DNA from: Urophycis tenuis | Taxonomy: Eukaryota; Chordata; Actinopteri; Gadiformes; Phycidae | Assembly (NCBI GenBank): GCA_036785325.1 | Contig: JAXIVH010000016.1 | Location: 2,677,839-2,741,838 of the forward strand | Reading direction: 5' to 3' | Length of the DNA stretch: 64,000 nt | Shown here: positions 1 through 9,811 of the stretch, in pieces | Numbering within the stretch: the stretch's first letter is position 1 | How the letters are laid out: every line of letters begins with the position of its first letter | Translations under genes and position numbers: made by a program | The notes under the pieces: generated by a model | Told to the model about the DNA's origin: nothing | Database searches by the model: none | The model's input: only the letters and a program-made list of their open reading frames with translations

Positions 1-394
1 ATTTTTTTTGATTGAACTGCCAATGAAACTTTCTGTAAAACCTGTTCTCATGGCCAAAGAGATGACATGTATGATTGAGGCCAGTTCTGCTTCAATAAGG
101 CTGATGTGGGCAGGGTTAACTCATACAACAACTGTGCTGTTGTTTAGCAGGTTTAGAGGGTCCAAGTATAATGTGTCATTAAGTGAACTTACTTGATCTT
201 TCTATCTGAAACAGATCATTTGAGTTTTCCACAAATTTTGACTGAGCATAATTTGGCAATTTAATATTTGTCAGGAATACTCCTGACATACACTGAATAT
301 TGCTCTCTATGATTGTTTTAAAAGTGGCTGATACGACATGTCACTTACACAAGATAGGATGATCCCAACTGATTTATCCCAGATGGGAAAGGTG
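1..394. other. AT-rich intergenic DNA, nothing recognised
   Basis: No open reading frame with family resemblance, RNA gene or clear repeat was seen here. The short open frames have no protein-like features. Confidence 0.5.
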
Positions 395-540
395 TCATGC
401 GCATTCCAATGCGCTTGGACTGTTTACCCTCCTCCCCTCTGGAAAGCGCTACAGGTCTCTGGGCACCCAGACCAGCAGGTTCAGGGGAATCTTTTTCCCT
501 CAGGCTGTCACCCTCCTGAACTCCACACCCAGATGAACGT

Positions 541-580
<40 letters not shown>

Positions 581-805
581 ACCCAACGTCGGGACCCCCT
601 CACCCACTCCCCTGGGCATATTATTTATTTATGTATCACACTGTGCCCTTATATCCATACCAACTGCATTCATCAATTGCACCTTAATCGCTCCTTTGCA
701 CTTCTGGTTAGAACGCCAACTACATTTCGTTGTCTCTGTATTTGTACTCTGCACAATGACAATAAAGTTGAATCTAATCTAATGTAATCTAATCTAATCT
801 AATTA
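395..805 (+). mobile_element. LINE 3' end fragment (L2/CR1-like)
   Basis: A conceptual frame from about 402 reads as the C-terminus of a fish LINE reverse transcriptase (LFTLLPSGKRYRSL, then SRFRGIFFPQAVTLLNS) and stops with TGA near 533. It matches the end of the longer element at 5240-6715 (LFTLLPSGRRFRSV, FFPTAVRLLNS). A 38-base poly-C run (about 541-578) follows, then a 3' UTR ending in GACAATAAAGTTGAATC and a tail of TCTAA repeats, as expected for elements that prime on short 3' tandem repeats. The copy is heavily 5'-truncated and cannot be autonomous. Confidence 0.8.
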
Positions 806-968
806 AAGGAAAATCAAACCCTAAAACAACTTATATTAGATTAAACGTGATTCAGGGGGTTGCTCAGTGTAGTGCTCTTGATTGAGTGGTGCTGGTCCTA
901 AAATATTTACTGACAGTATCTGTCATGAGTTGTGTTTCACACTATCTTAGGTTCTCCAAAGTTTGATA

Positions 969-1116
969 AAGGCCGTAGCACCGCTCTGTAGGGCAAAAAA
1001 AAGGGATGGGCAGGCCGAGGCTCATACTGGTCATCCAGGATGTTATTGACCTGCCACCTGTGTGTCCCCACTACATCCCAAAGCTCAGCGCGCTTCACAT
1101 TGGCATTCTCACAGAA
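969..1116 (-). pseudogene. Truncated copy of PLAAT exon 3, catalytic Cys segment deleted
   Basis: On the minus strand this segment is nearly identical to codons about 56-92 of the intact PLAAT gene at 2992-3994. It reads FCENANVKRAELWDVVG, then NNILDDQYEPRPAH, with only a few substitutions and no stop. Past that point homology jumps to a TE-x-x-YG remnant near 970-990. The stretch holding the NCEHF nucleophile motif of the intact gene is therefore missing. No flanking exons were found. It is best read as the remnant of a tandem duplication about 2 kb downstream of the parent gene. Any plus-strand open frame here is just the antisense of this fragment. Confidence 0.8.
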
Positions 1117-1290
1117 TTCATATCATCAGTAAACCTGCCACTGCTCACCACACCCACAGAAACTGCCTTTGGCATTGTGTTCAGAAATAGACTTGGCTTA
1201 TGTGATCATATTTTCTAGGTAGTGTGGAAGAAATGTACCTTATGGTTGAGGGCTTTATAATCATCATCTTGTCTTTATTGGTGGAATAAG

Positions 1291-1601
1291 TGTCATGACC
1301 TGTCACTGTATCGTCTGGTTTTCATGTGTTTTGGTTGCTTTGCTCTGTGTTTCTCCTGTGTCCTGACTCCTGTTCCCCCTCTGAGGTTTCCCTCCTTTGT
1401 TTTTGTGATTACTTCTTTGTGTATTTAAGTCCAGTCTTCTGTTTAGTCCTTGTCACAATCTCGTCATTGGTGTGTGTCTGTTACTGTTCCTGTTATTCCT
1501 GTCCATACATGTTATTGTAAGTACAATTAAAATCAGTAAAGGCTGCTCATATCTGCTGCTCATCTCTGCACCTGGGTCCACCTCCTCCACATATCGTGAC
1601 A
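1291..1601 (+). mobile_element. Solo LTR with 5-bp target-site duplication
   Basis: The 311-bp segment starts TGTCATGA and ends TCGTGACA, an imperfect inverted terminal repeat with the TG...CA ends of LTR retrotransposons. It is flanked on both sides by the same five bases, ATAAG (1286-1290 and 1602-1606), as expected from integrase-mediated insertion. Internal LTR-like signals are a TATTTAAG TATA-type motif near 1421 and an ATTAAA poly(A)-like signal near 1526. No gag/pol sequence adjoins either side, so this is a solo LTR left by recombination. The Ty3/gypsy-like assignment rests only on general resemblance. Confidence 0.85.
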
Positions 1602-1606
1602 ATAAG

Positions 1607-2991
1607 TGAGGAATACCAGAATCCACAAGGGAATACATCCAAGGGGACAGCATGTGACAGCCACACATTCCTCAACCACTGATCCTCCTTGTTATCATAA
1701 GATGACCCCAAGAAGGCCCCTAAAAACAGCTGACTTCTGTAGATCAGGCTCATGCCATGTGGACATTAAAGGAGGGGGAGGGAGTTAGGACATCTACACA
1801 GAAGAAAGATGATTAGCTCACCAGTGATAATCAAATCTTGTCTTCACAGTATGTCAGTGTGTGACAGATGCAGATCCCTGAGACACTTTGCATCACGATC
1901 GCTTTATAAAGTAGTGTGTTTTTTCCACGACAGTAGCACTACATCAAATGAATGCCATGATGAAAATCAAATGACACACATTCATAAATACATAGATACG
2001 ATAGCTAGACACATGTATTTTCTAAAGACAGATGAATCACACAATTGTTACATTAATCTTTATTGATATAAACAAGATTTTGTTAGAAAGAACTGAATTG
2101 CACCTCAAGTCTTACATTTGAATGACTAGACGATAGCAAGCATCTGCATTCAGTTTGAAAGAATCATGTGTTTTTCTATTTATAATTTAAAAAAAAAACA
2201 TTTCCTGATTGTCACAACCAGAGAGCAAGAGATCTCACCTCCTTTCCAATGATACTTCTGGTAAGATAACGTAATATACATCATAATTAAACCTATTCAG
2301 AAACTTTGTAGGTTTGATTATCTACCTTCATTCAGTGTGATAAACACAAGAATCATCTTTTTTTAATGCAGAGTCCAATGGAGATATTATGCTTGTGCTC
2401 TTTTACATAGTGTTATTCTCAATATAAAGTGCTTAAAAATGTGTCAATTGAATTAGTTTTCATAGGAAACTTTTTGCCAACACTTGGAAAAGGAGAAAAA
2501 CAGTATCATGTTATCCCTTAAAGTACATTGAAAAACATGTTCCACTACTTTTAGAAAGTAGAAAGTAGCCTAATCTATTATTTGGCATCCATTCTTTGGC
2601 AATTTTTCAATCTTAGATCTCAGTTAACATCAATAACAAAAGTAGAATTTTAGCAGTCACAAGGTTATTTGAACTGTTAAATTCATTTTTCCAACTGTAT
2701 TGCACCTTAATTATTGGCATACATCCACATGCTTTTGCAGAACAGAGAATGACAACACCTCCATTGTGCTTCCATTGTCAGTCCAAGTTGGAAAATGATT
2801 GCACCTTAATGCCATAAAACTTCATCCAAATTCTCAAAATTCTTCATCATCATCCAAATTATTAAAAAGATGTGTGCCATAAAAAGCAAGAAGCTACAGA
2901 TGACTTTGCAGAACACAGCTTGTTTCAGGTCAAATGTGTCAATCGTGTTATGCTGGTAGTAATCAGGCCCCTCCAGATCCACAGACGTCAA
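1607..2991 (-). other. AT-rich 3' flank and probable 3' UTR of the PLAAT gene
   Basis: No coding sequence was recognised. An AATAAA signal on the minus strand at 2059-2064 is the best candidate for the end of the PLAAT transcript and would give a 3' UTR of about 0.9 kb. The part below 2059 contains nothing recognisable. Confidence 0.4.
2059..2064 (-). terminator. Candidate poly(A) signal of the PLAAT gene
   Basis: AATAAA on the minus strand, about 930 bases downstream of the PLAAT stop codon. It is the first canonical hexamer seen there. Confidence 0.35.
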
Positions 2992-3994
2992 TCACTGCGT
3001 GTTCTTCTTTTCTTTGCTCCCGCCTCCAAAGAAGACCCCGGCCAGAGCCACAAGACCCACGACAACCACTCCGGCCACACCTGCTGCCATGACAACCTCG
3101 CCTGCCTTGCGCACCTGTGGTGGGAGGTCCGGTCACAATGAGGGCTCAGTGAAGCAGACGAGTGATGAGTGATGCATATCCATTTGTGATGCTCCATATA
3201 AAAAACAACATCATGAAATTATGTACAGTATATAAAAGAAACCCGCCAATACAAAAGTAATGCCTTTCTGCTAGGTATGGACCAAAGATGTGATGTTACA
3301 TCGTACCTGTCGAGACTGGGCCTTGCCGTAGCGCAGCTCTGTAGCAAAGTGCTCACAGTTCCTCTGGAAGACACAGTAGGACATCTTGGTGCCCACCAAT
3401 GCACGGGCCTCCCTCACCACCACATGGGCAGGCCGAGGTTCATACTGGTCATCCAGGATGTTATTGATCTGCCACTTGTGTGTCCCCACTACATCCCAAA
3501 GCTCAGCACGCTTCACATAGGCATTCTCACAGAAGACAGACATCACGCTGTTGACTCCAGCGCCTGGTACCTCCGCTACAGTCAGACCATGAGAGAACAT
3601 GAAGGGATCCAATACAAATTGCATGAAGTGCATCTTATTTCAAGCAGATGAACTAAGCTATGCAAAGATTGAGAAGGGTCAATTTCTGAGGAAAGCTGTG
3701 TGAGTGTTACTCACAAGGTGGTGCCAAATGGACAACAAATCCATCGCCAATGTACACAGCCCAATGCTGATAGGAGCCACGGAAGATTTCTATCAGGTCC
3801 CCTGGCTCCGGCTTAACGTCATACTAGAGATTTATTTTTCACAGGGAGAAATGATTTCGGAAAAACCTTTCAGTATTTGGTATCAAAGCAATATATTTTC
3901 CCTGTCTTGATGAATAGAGTCTTTGTCCGACATCCATATCAATAAGGCGTTTCTCAGAAGTAAGAACTAGCAAACAAACCAGGGTTGGGGCCAT
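2992..3994 (-). CDS. PLAAT-family phospholipase A/acyltransferase (H-rev107/LRAT-like)
   Basis: Four coding exons (minus strand: 3980-3994, 3715-3823, 3307-3575, 2992-3114) join in frame to 171 residues; family members are about 160-170. The protein opens MAPTLYDVKPEPGDLIEIF. His25 in HWAVYIGDG, His37 in VVHLAPP and Cys115 in NCEHFATELRYG match the catalytic His/His/Cys set of PLAAT enzymes. The C-terminus (about residues 137-163) is a hydrophobic Ala/Val/Gly-rich segment ending in a Lys-rich tail, the usual membrane anchor. Family members have phospholipase A1/A2 and N-/O-acyltransferase activity on phospholipids at organelle membranes. The sequence looks closer to human PLAAT3 (HLAPPSEV, NELRYG) than PLAAT1, but orthology was not tested, so no symbol is given. 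The tiny first exon depends on a GTTTGT donor and is the least certain part. Confidence 0.93.
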
Positions 3995-4789
3995 GATGAT
4001 GAATAGGTTTCACTTTCTGTCCTGAAAAAAAAAACACACATGGAATTTTGGCGTTGTAGTCACGTTTTGGGCTATTCTTCTCCTTTTATCTTTAGGTGGG
4101 TAGTAGTAGGTATCTGTCATTCCTACTGTGTGAACACTAGGACTATCAAGCTATCAGATCACAGCTGTTTTATGACAACAAACATTTGACTTGAGCATAT
4201 TTACACTGTAGATATGGATATAGTATTATATAAAAAAAATTTAAAATAAAAAAAAAAGGACACGCGACGACTCCTATTTACTCGGTGGAATAAAAACAAT
4301 GAAGTGTTTCAACGTGTCTCAAAGGGATTATACTTCTTTAAAGCGCAGCACATTAGTCGGTCGTCGTTTAACATTGAACACACAGCGACACACAAGGTCG
4401 AGTGACATGACCTTGTTGACGAACCCTTTCACAAATCAACGACTTAAAAAGATGATCGAGTGACGATACCGTTTGTACCTTGGTGCTGTATCGAAGGAGT
4501 TCTCCGGCGCCGTAATGCCACACTTGATATGCTTCAGCTGGGGGGTGGTGTCACAACTCGTCTCCCCACTCCCAGCTGATGTCTGGTGTGGTGATGTGGT
4601 GTCCACGTCATGGCCTGTCACCGTAGGCCTACGCGCACACAGGGCAGTGTTGACTTGCTGCTTAATTCTAAATATGTTGTATACATTTTTAGATAATGTG
4701 TAAATTATAACGAAAAATGTGAATACATTTGAGGATAATGACATGCCACGACATACAGTTTACAGTGAGTATCGTATTTGCAGCTGCAC
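3995..4789. other. Upstream region of the PLAAT gene, no coding sequence recognised
   Basis: This should hold the promoter and 5' UTR of the minus-strand PLAAT gene. No TATA box in a convincing position and no protein-like frame was found. Several short open frames overlap on both strands without family resemblance. Confidence 0.4.
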
Positions 4790-4851
4790 CTGACTGCAGT
4801 ACGCAGATCGGGGTTGGGCTAAATGTGGGCGGAGCTAAACGTTTAACTCCG
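4790..4851 (+). repeat. 62-bp repeat, inverted copy at 9500-9561
   Basis: The segment starts CTGACTGCAG and aligns without gaps to the reverse complement of 9500-9561, with 54 of 62 positions identical by hand count. It includes a shared exact core GGAGCTAAACGTTTAACTCC. It overlaps the left part of the palindrome at 4813-4868. It may be a dispersed MITE-like repeat. Confidence 0.75.
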
Positions 4852-4868
4852 CCCACATTTAGCCCAAC
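4813..4868. repeat. 56-bp near-perfect palindrome
   Basis: Two 22-base arms (GTTGGGCTAAATGTGGGCGG AG and its exact reverse complement) flank a 12-base centre, CTAAACGTTTAA, that is palindromic except for its outermost pair. Such a sequence can extrude as a cruciform or fold as a hairpin. Confidence 0.95.
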
Positions 4869-4872
4869 GCAG

Positions 4873-4938
4873 CGAACGCAGGTTATATGTAGAAACTTGA
4901 CGCAGGTTATATCGAACGCAGGTTATATGTAGAAACTT
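4873..4938. repeat. Short tandem duplication, 40-bp period
   Basis: The 26-base unit beginning CGAACGCAGGTTATATG occurs at 4873 and again at 4913. A partial third copy of its core (GACGCAGGTTATAT) lies between them. Confidence 0.85.
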
Positions 4939-5239
4939 TTCTCATGAAGGATATCATTTGAAAAAGTATGTTGTTTGATTGCTAACGCGATTGTTAACTT
5001 GTAGCTGCTATCCGGCAGTGAACGAACTTAGTTATGTAGGTCAATTGTTATTGCTTGAAGAGGGTTACGTGTGAGTGAGCTGCTGACGGCTGTGTGCGTT
5101 AGCTGAATGAAGATGAGATGTACAGTGTTGTGTGTGATTATTTGATTATCAGTTTGTTATTTTACGGGGACTTCCTACTGATGATCAATACATCAACCGT
5201 AATAACACTTCAGCCTCCCGTCCATTCCTTACATCAAAC

Positions 5240-6715
5240 TTCTCAAGGATTCAAGGATTCAAAGGTTTTATTGTCATGTGTGCAGTAAAGAAACGCGTTT
5301 CCCTGGACAATGAAATGCTTACTTTGCTGCCCACACTGGATACCATATATAAATAATGTATAAAATAGAATATAAATAGAAACTGTACAAATAGAAATAA
5401 AAATAAGAAAATATACATAAAATAAAAATAAAAATAAAGAAAAATAAAATAGAAATATACAATTTAGAAAATGTGAATTAAATGAAATGGTGAAATGAAA
5501 TTGTAAATGTGCATTGTGCATCAGCAGCTGTAAACATTGAACATTGAACATTATTGTGCAAAAGTTAGTGCAAGTAAAGTGTCCAGTGAGGATGTCCATG
5601 GGGTGGTGGGGGGGGGGGGGGGGGGGGGGCGCTCTGTCCTTAAGGGGGTTCAGCTGTTCAACAGTCTGACGGCCGTGGGGAAGAAGGAGTTCTTGAACCT
5701 GGTGGTTCTGCATCTCACACTCCTGAACCTCCGGCCTGAGGGCAGGAGTGTGAAGAGTCCGTGCTGGGGGTGAGTGGGGTCTTTGGTGATGGAGGCAGCT
5801 CTCCTGTGGACTCTGCGTTGGTAGATGCTCTGCAGAGAGGGCTGTGGTGTCCTGGTGATCTTAGACGCAGACTTTACCACTCTCTGCAGGCGTTTGCGGT
5901 CCCACACAGTTGAGCTGCCGTACCACACGGTGATGCAGGTGGTCAAGACAGACTCAAAGATGCAGCTGTAGAAGTTGCTGAGGATCTTGGGCGCCATCCC
6001 AAATTTCCTCAGCCTCCTCAGGAAGTACAGCCGCTGCTGAGCCTTCTTCACCACCTGTGTGGTATTGAATGTCCATGTGAGGTCGTCACTGATGTGGACC
6101 CCTAAGTATTTGAGGTTGCTCACCCTCTCAACCTCAAGACCTCGGATGAACAGTGGCTGATGAGGCCTCTTCTCCTTCCTCATGTCCACAATCATTTCTT
6201 TGGTCTTGTCAGTGTTGAGGGTGAGGTTGTTGTTTCCACACCACGTCACCAGACTGTCCACCTCCCTCCTGTAGTCCGCCTCGTCTCCGCCAGTGATACG
6301 TCCAATCACGGCGGTGTCGTCGGCGAACTTAATGATGGTGTTGTCAGGGTAGGAAGCGACGCAGTCGTGGGTGAACAGGGTGTAGAGGATGGGGCTGAGG
6401 ACACAGCCCTGCGGGGTCCCGATGTTGGTGGTGATAGTGGCTGAAGTCCTTTTCCCAATCCTGACAGACTGTGGTCTGCCAGTCAGGAAGTCCAGGAGCC
6501 AGTCGCAGAGGGAGGGGTGAAGTCCTAGAGCAGACAGTTTATGGGTGAGTTTGTGGGGGACGACGGTGTTGAAGGCGGAGCTGTAGTCAATAAAGAGCAT
6601 CCTGATGTAGGAGTCTTTATTTTCCAGGTGGGAAAGGGAGACATGGAGGGCGGCAGCGATGGCGTCGGAGGTGGACCGGTTGTGCTTCTCGTCGGCGTTA
6701 CACTGGTAGGATGCT
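5240..6715 (-). mobile_element. 5'-truncated LINE with reverse transcriptase (L2/CR1-like)
   Basis: On the minus strand an open frame of more than 316 codons, ending near 5650, encodes the reverse transcriptase of a fish non-LTR element. Visible motifs are DYSSAFNTVVPHKL, TGRPQSV, GTPQGCVLSPILYTLF, the catalytic FADDTAVIG, NLKYLGVHISDD and the C-terminal LFTLLPSGRRFRS. Coding similarity extends upstream to about 6712 (NADEKHNRSTSDAIAAAL) before breaking off, so endonuclease and 5' parts are missing. The 3' UTR holds a G/C homopolymer (about 5609-5629) and ends in ACAATAAAACCTTTGAATCC with TTGAATCC-type tail repeats at 5240-5270. The frame is intact over the RT portion, suggesting a fairly recent insertion, but it is not autonomous. 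Confidence 0.93.
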
Positions 6716-7026
6716 TACGCTTAATGATAAATTACTGCTATGTAATGTAGCCTACCTTTCTACTCAAGTAAAACTGCAGTTAAATGTACTCGATTACATT
6801 GACAAGCTACATAAGTTAATTGGTCTGAAACAAAGTGCCCTGATCTAAACACAGTCACCCTTTTAGTGGTGAGCAGGGGGCTACATTTGGATTGATGAGG
6901 AAGGAGAGCCTTTGGCAAGAGAGAGGACTGCACACACACACATTTGATTCATTTATTTGAAATGACCAATACTGATTAGGACCTACAACAACACAGTATT
7001 CCAAATATTAATAAAGAGGCTATTTC

Positions 7027-7067
<41 letters not shown>

Positions 7068-7261
7068 ACACACACACACACACACTTGGATACATTCAGA
7101 AAACTCAAATTCCCTTAATTACAACCATAACACATTTATTTTTAATTCAACAGATCCCCATGAATATTATAGAACATATCATTTGGCAACAACAAAGACA
7201 TAACATTGCAATAATAAAAATAATCTAGGGTTAAAAAGAAATTGAGAGAGAGAGACACACA

Positions 7262-7296
<35 letters not shown>

Positions 7297-7329
7297 CGAG
7301 AGAGCACAGACAGAGCACAAGGGTGTTTA
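6716..7329. repeat. Intergenic with (GA)n/(CA)n microsatellites
   Basis: Compound microsatellites lie at about 7029-7084 (GA then CA) and 7243-7303 (GA, CA, GA). The rest is AT-rich and shows no gene. The 3' UTR of the minus-strand gene at 7330-8949 should lie here, with a candidate AATAAA at 7135-7140 on the minus strand. Confidence 0.7.
7135..7140 (-). terminator. Candidate poly(A) signal of the PWWP3-like small gene
   Basis: AATAAA on the minus strand, about 190 bases after the stop codon at 7330-7332. Confidence 0.4.
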
Positions 7330-8949
7330 CTACATGTGAACAGGTGAAGACATAGTCCCACTGGCCATTAGGATTTCAGCTTGTAGTCTACATACGCCTT
7401 CCGCCTGTAGATTTTTTATGATTATCTGAAAAGCAGTTAATTCAATTACCTTGCGGTCGTCCAAAAGAGTGCACTTTTATGTTTTTTTGTTTTCCAAAAG
7501 GATGCAACATTGACTCAGTGATAAACTCAATAATTTACTCACAATCCTGAATAAAGCTAGATTGATCGTCTTACCTCTGGGAGCATGACATCGAACATAA
7601 AATCGAGCAGTTGTATCTCCCCCCTCCTGATTTCTTCTCCAATGCCAGTGACCTCCTCTATGACCCTCAGTAGCTCACAGCTCTGTTGAAAATGAAGTAC
7701 AAATCAATAAATCAATAAATTAATCTTGTGCATGTCTATGGGTACATAAAGTGGAGAAAGAAAGTTTTCAGACAAATTAGGAGGCAGCACTCCCATGACC
7801 CCTATGCATGTTTACTCCACAAGACTAAAAAACTGCAGGAAAACATACTGAACCTCATTTAAAGTTTCCCGCACAACTTTCCTGGACAAGCCTATAGAAT
7901 ACTGGAAGAATGTAACATTGTCAGACAGTCGTCACATTACATAACATGCTGGAAGTAGAAATGCTGCTATGCCTTGACCATTGTTTTGTCTGTAAAATTA
8001 GTATCTGCTGCCAGATTTTTTAGAGCTCTCTCTTGAGTGGTACGAATGCAAACCCATCCAATACTTTCTTTCTCCACTGTACAAAGATATACATGAGTCA
8101 TGACTGATGAAATTTTTATTTACCCGCTCTTCACTGACAATTAACATCTTTGGCTTCAGATGACGTCTTAGTTTAACCAAAGAAGATGGGTTCTGCCAGA
8201 GACACATACGATTTGATCGTGTCCTTCCACAGAGGAGATCATCGTATAAGCTCTAAAACCAAACCAACAAAGGGTGAACATGTAAGCACTGATAGAGAAT
8301 TTAAGCACTAACATCACAGTTTATGTAAAAGTTACCTTGATTTGTAAAAGTTACCACATATTTGCAAAAGGGACAGTGGAACAGTTCACTCTTGGTGCAT
8401 TTAATAATGGTTGGTGTATCACCATCCAAGAGTACATGTGTCTCTATATATCAGAGGGAATAGACATAAAAGGCACAAATTCACTTAAACCCCAGCGAAA
8501 ACATAACTTTTATCATTGAAATCAATCAATAACTCAAATTGACATGTATGGGGGGGGGGGGGGTTACCACATGAGGGATGGCCTCAGGAAGAGGATGTGA
8601 ATCAGTTAGGGCTTGAACGTGGACAGCATGAGAGGCCTCCAGCCCAGCATGTGGGGCTCCATGTAGATCATACCGCAGCGGGACACCTGTCATGCACACA
8701 CACACACGCAAAGGCAAAACAAGGTAAATCAAAGTAGCTGAGGTAACAAATTGACACAGAATGTATTTAATTACATTTGTTTTGACATCATCATTGACAA
8801 CACAAAATTCCAATATCAAAATGTAATGCACTATCTAAAGAGTAATGTCATGCATTAAATGTTGATATTAAAATCCTGTTATTATGCCTTATCACACTCA
8901 AATTCCAGTGATTGATTTATTGATTACCTTCTTTATTTCTCTCAGACAT
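7330..8949 (-). CDS. Small five-exon gene with PWWP3/MUM1-like C-terminal region; exon 2 carries dynein-derived DNA
   Basis: Five exons with good splice sites (minus: 8928-8949, 8568-8686, 8124-8252, 7575-7682, 7330-7425) join in consistent phase to 157 residues ending SSPVHM-stop. The C-terminal part (NPSSLVKLRRHLKPKMLIV, later IQLLDFMFDVMLPE-IIIKNL and LQAEIL) resembles, from memory, the C-terminal region of PWWP3A/MUM1 proteins, which has a similar FILDVLLPEAII element. No PWWP domain is present here. An AG acceptor immediately precedes exon 1, so upstream exons may exist and ATG 8949 may not be the true start. Exon 2 in its second frame reads VSRCGMIYMEPHMLGWRPLM, an axonemal dynein heavy-chain signature, then hits a stop. 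Function is unknown. It could be a truncated paralogue, a chimera, or a decayed locus that happens to remain open. Confidence 0.55.
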
Positions 8950-9499
<550 letters not shown>

Positions 9500-9561
9500 C
9501 GGAGTTAAACGTTTAGCTCCTCCCACGTTGAGCCACTCCTCGATCTGCGTTCTGCAGTCAG
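9500..9561 (-). repeat. 62-bp repeat, inverted copy of 4790-4851
   Basis: Its reverse complement aligns gap-free to 4790-4851 (54/62 identical by hand). Here the outer half of the palindrome is absent, so only one arm plus the core is kept. It lies about 250 bases upstream of the ints5 start codon and so within its likely promoter region. Confidence 0.75.
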
Positions 9562-9811
9562 GGGTTACTCGCTGTAGGCCTACATACTGGGACTACCACC
9601 GCTAGGCGGTGCCCTCGTCGCCGGTGGTACCTATTGACTATAATAACTATCGAAGAAGAGATAACTTCCGTCTTTAATCGTCCTATTGATATTTGTGTCC
9701 AGAAAACTAAGAACAAAATATACATTTCACCGTTTAAAACAACACTCTGTTTTGTACATCCGAGGCAGAGGTTGCTTTTAATGTGATGCCTCAATGTTAA
9801 AAGAGAAAGCG

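Noticed and set aside
1006..1218. Plus-strand open frame of 70 codons
   Set aside because: It is antisense to a decayed PLAAT exon; the same antisense frame exists opposite the real exon at 3307-3575.
5243..5713. A 156-codon minus-strand gene
   Set aside because: It lies in the 3' UTR and G/C homopolymer of the LINE at 5240-6715, with low-complexity composition.
8568..8690. An intact dynein heavy-chain gene
   Set aside because: Only about 22 residues match before a stop, and no further dynein motifs (P-loops, stalk) were found nearby. It is a fragment, not a gene.
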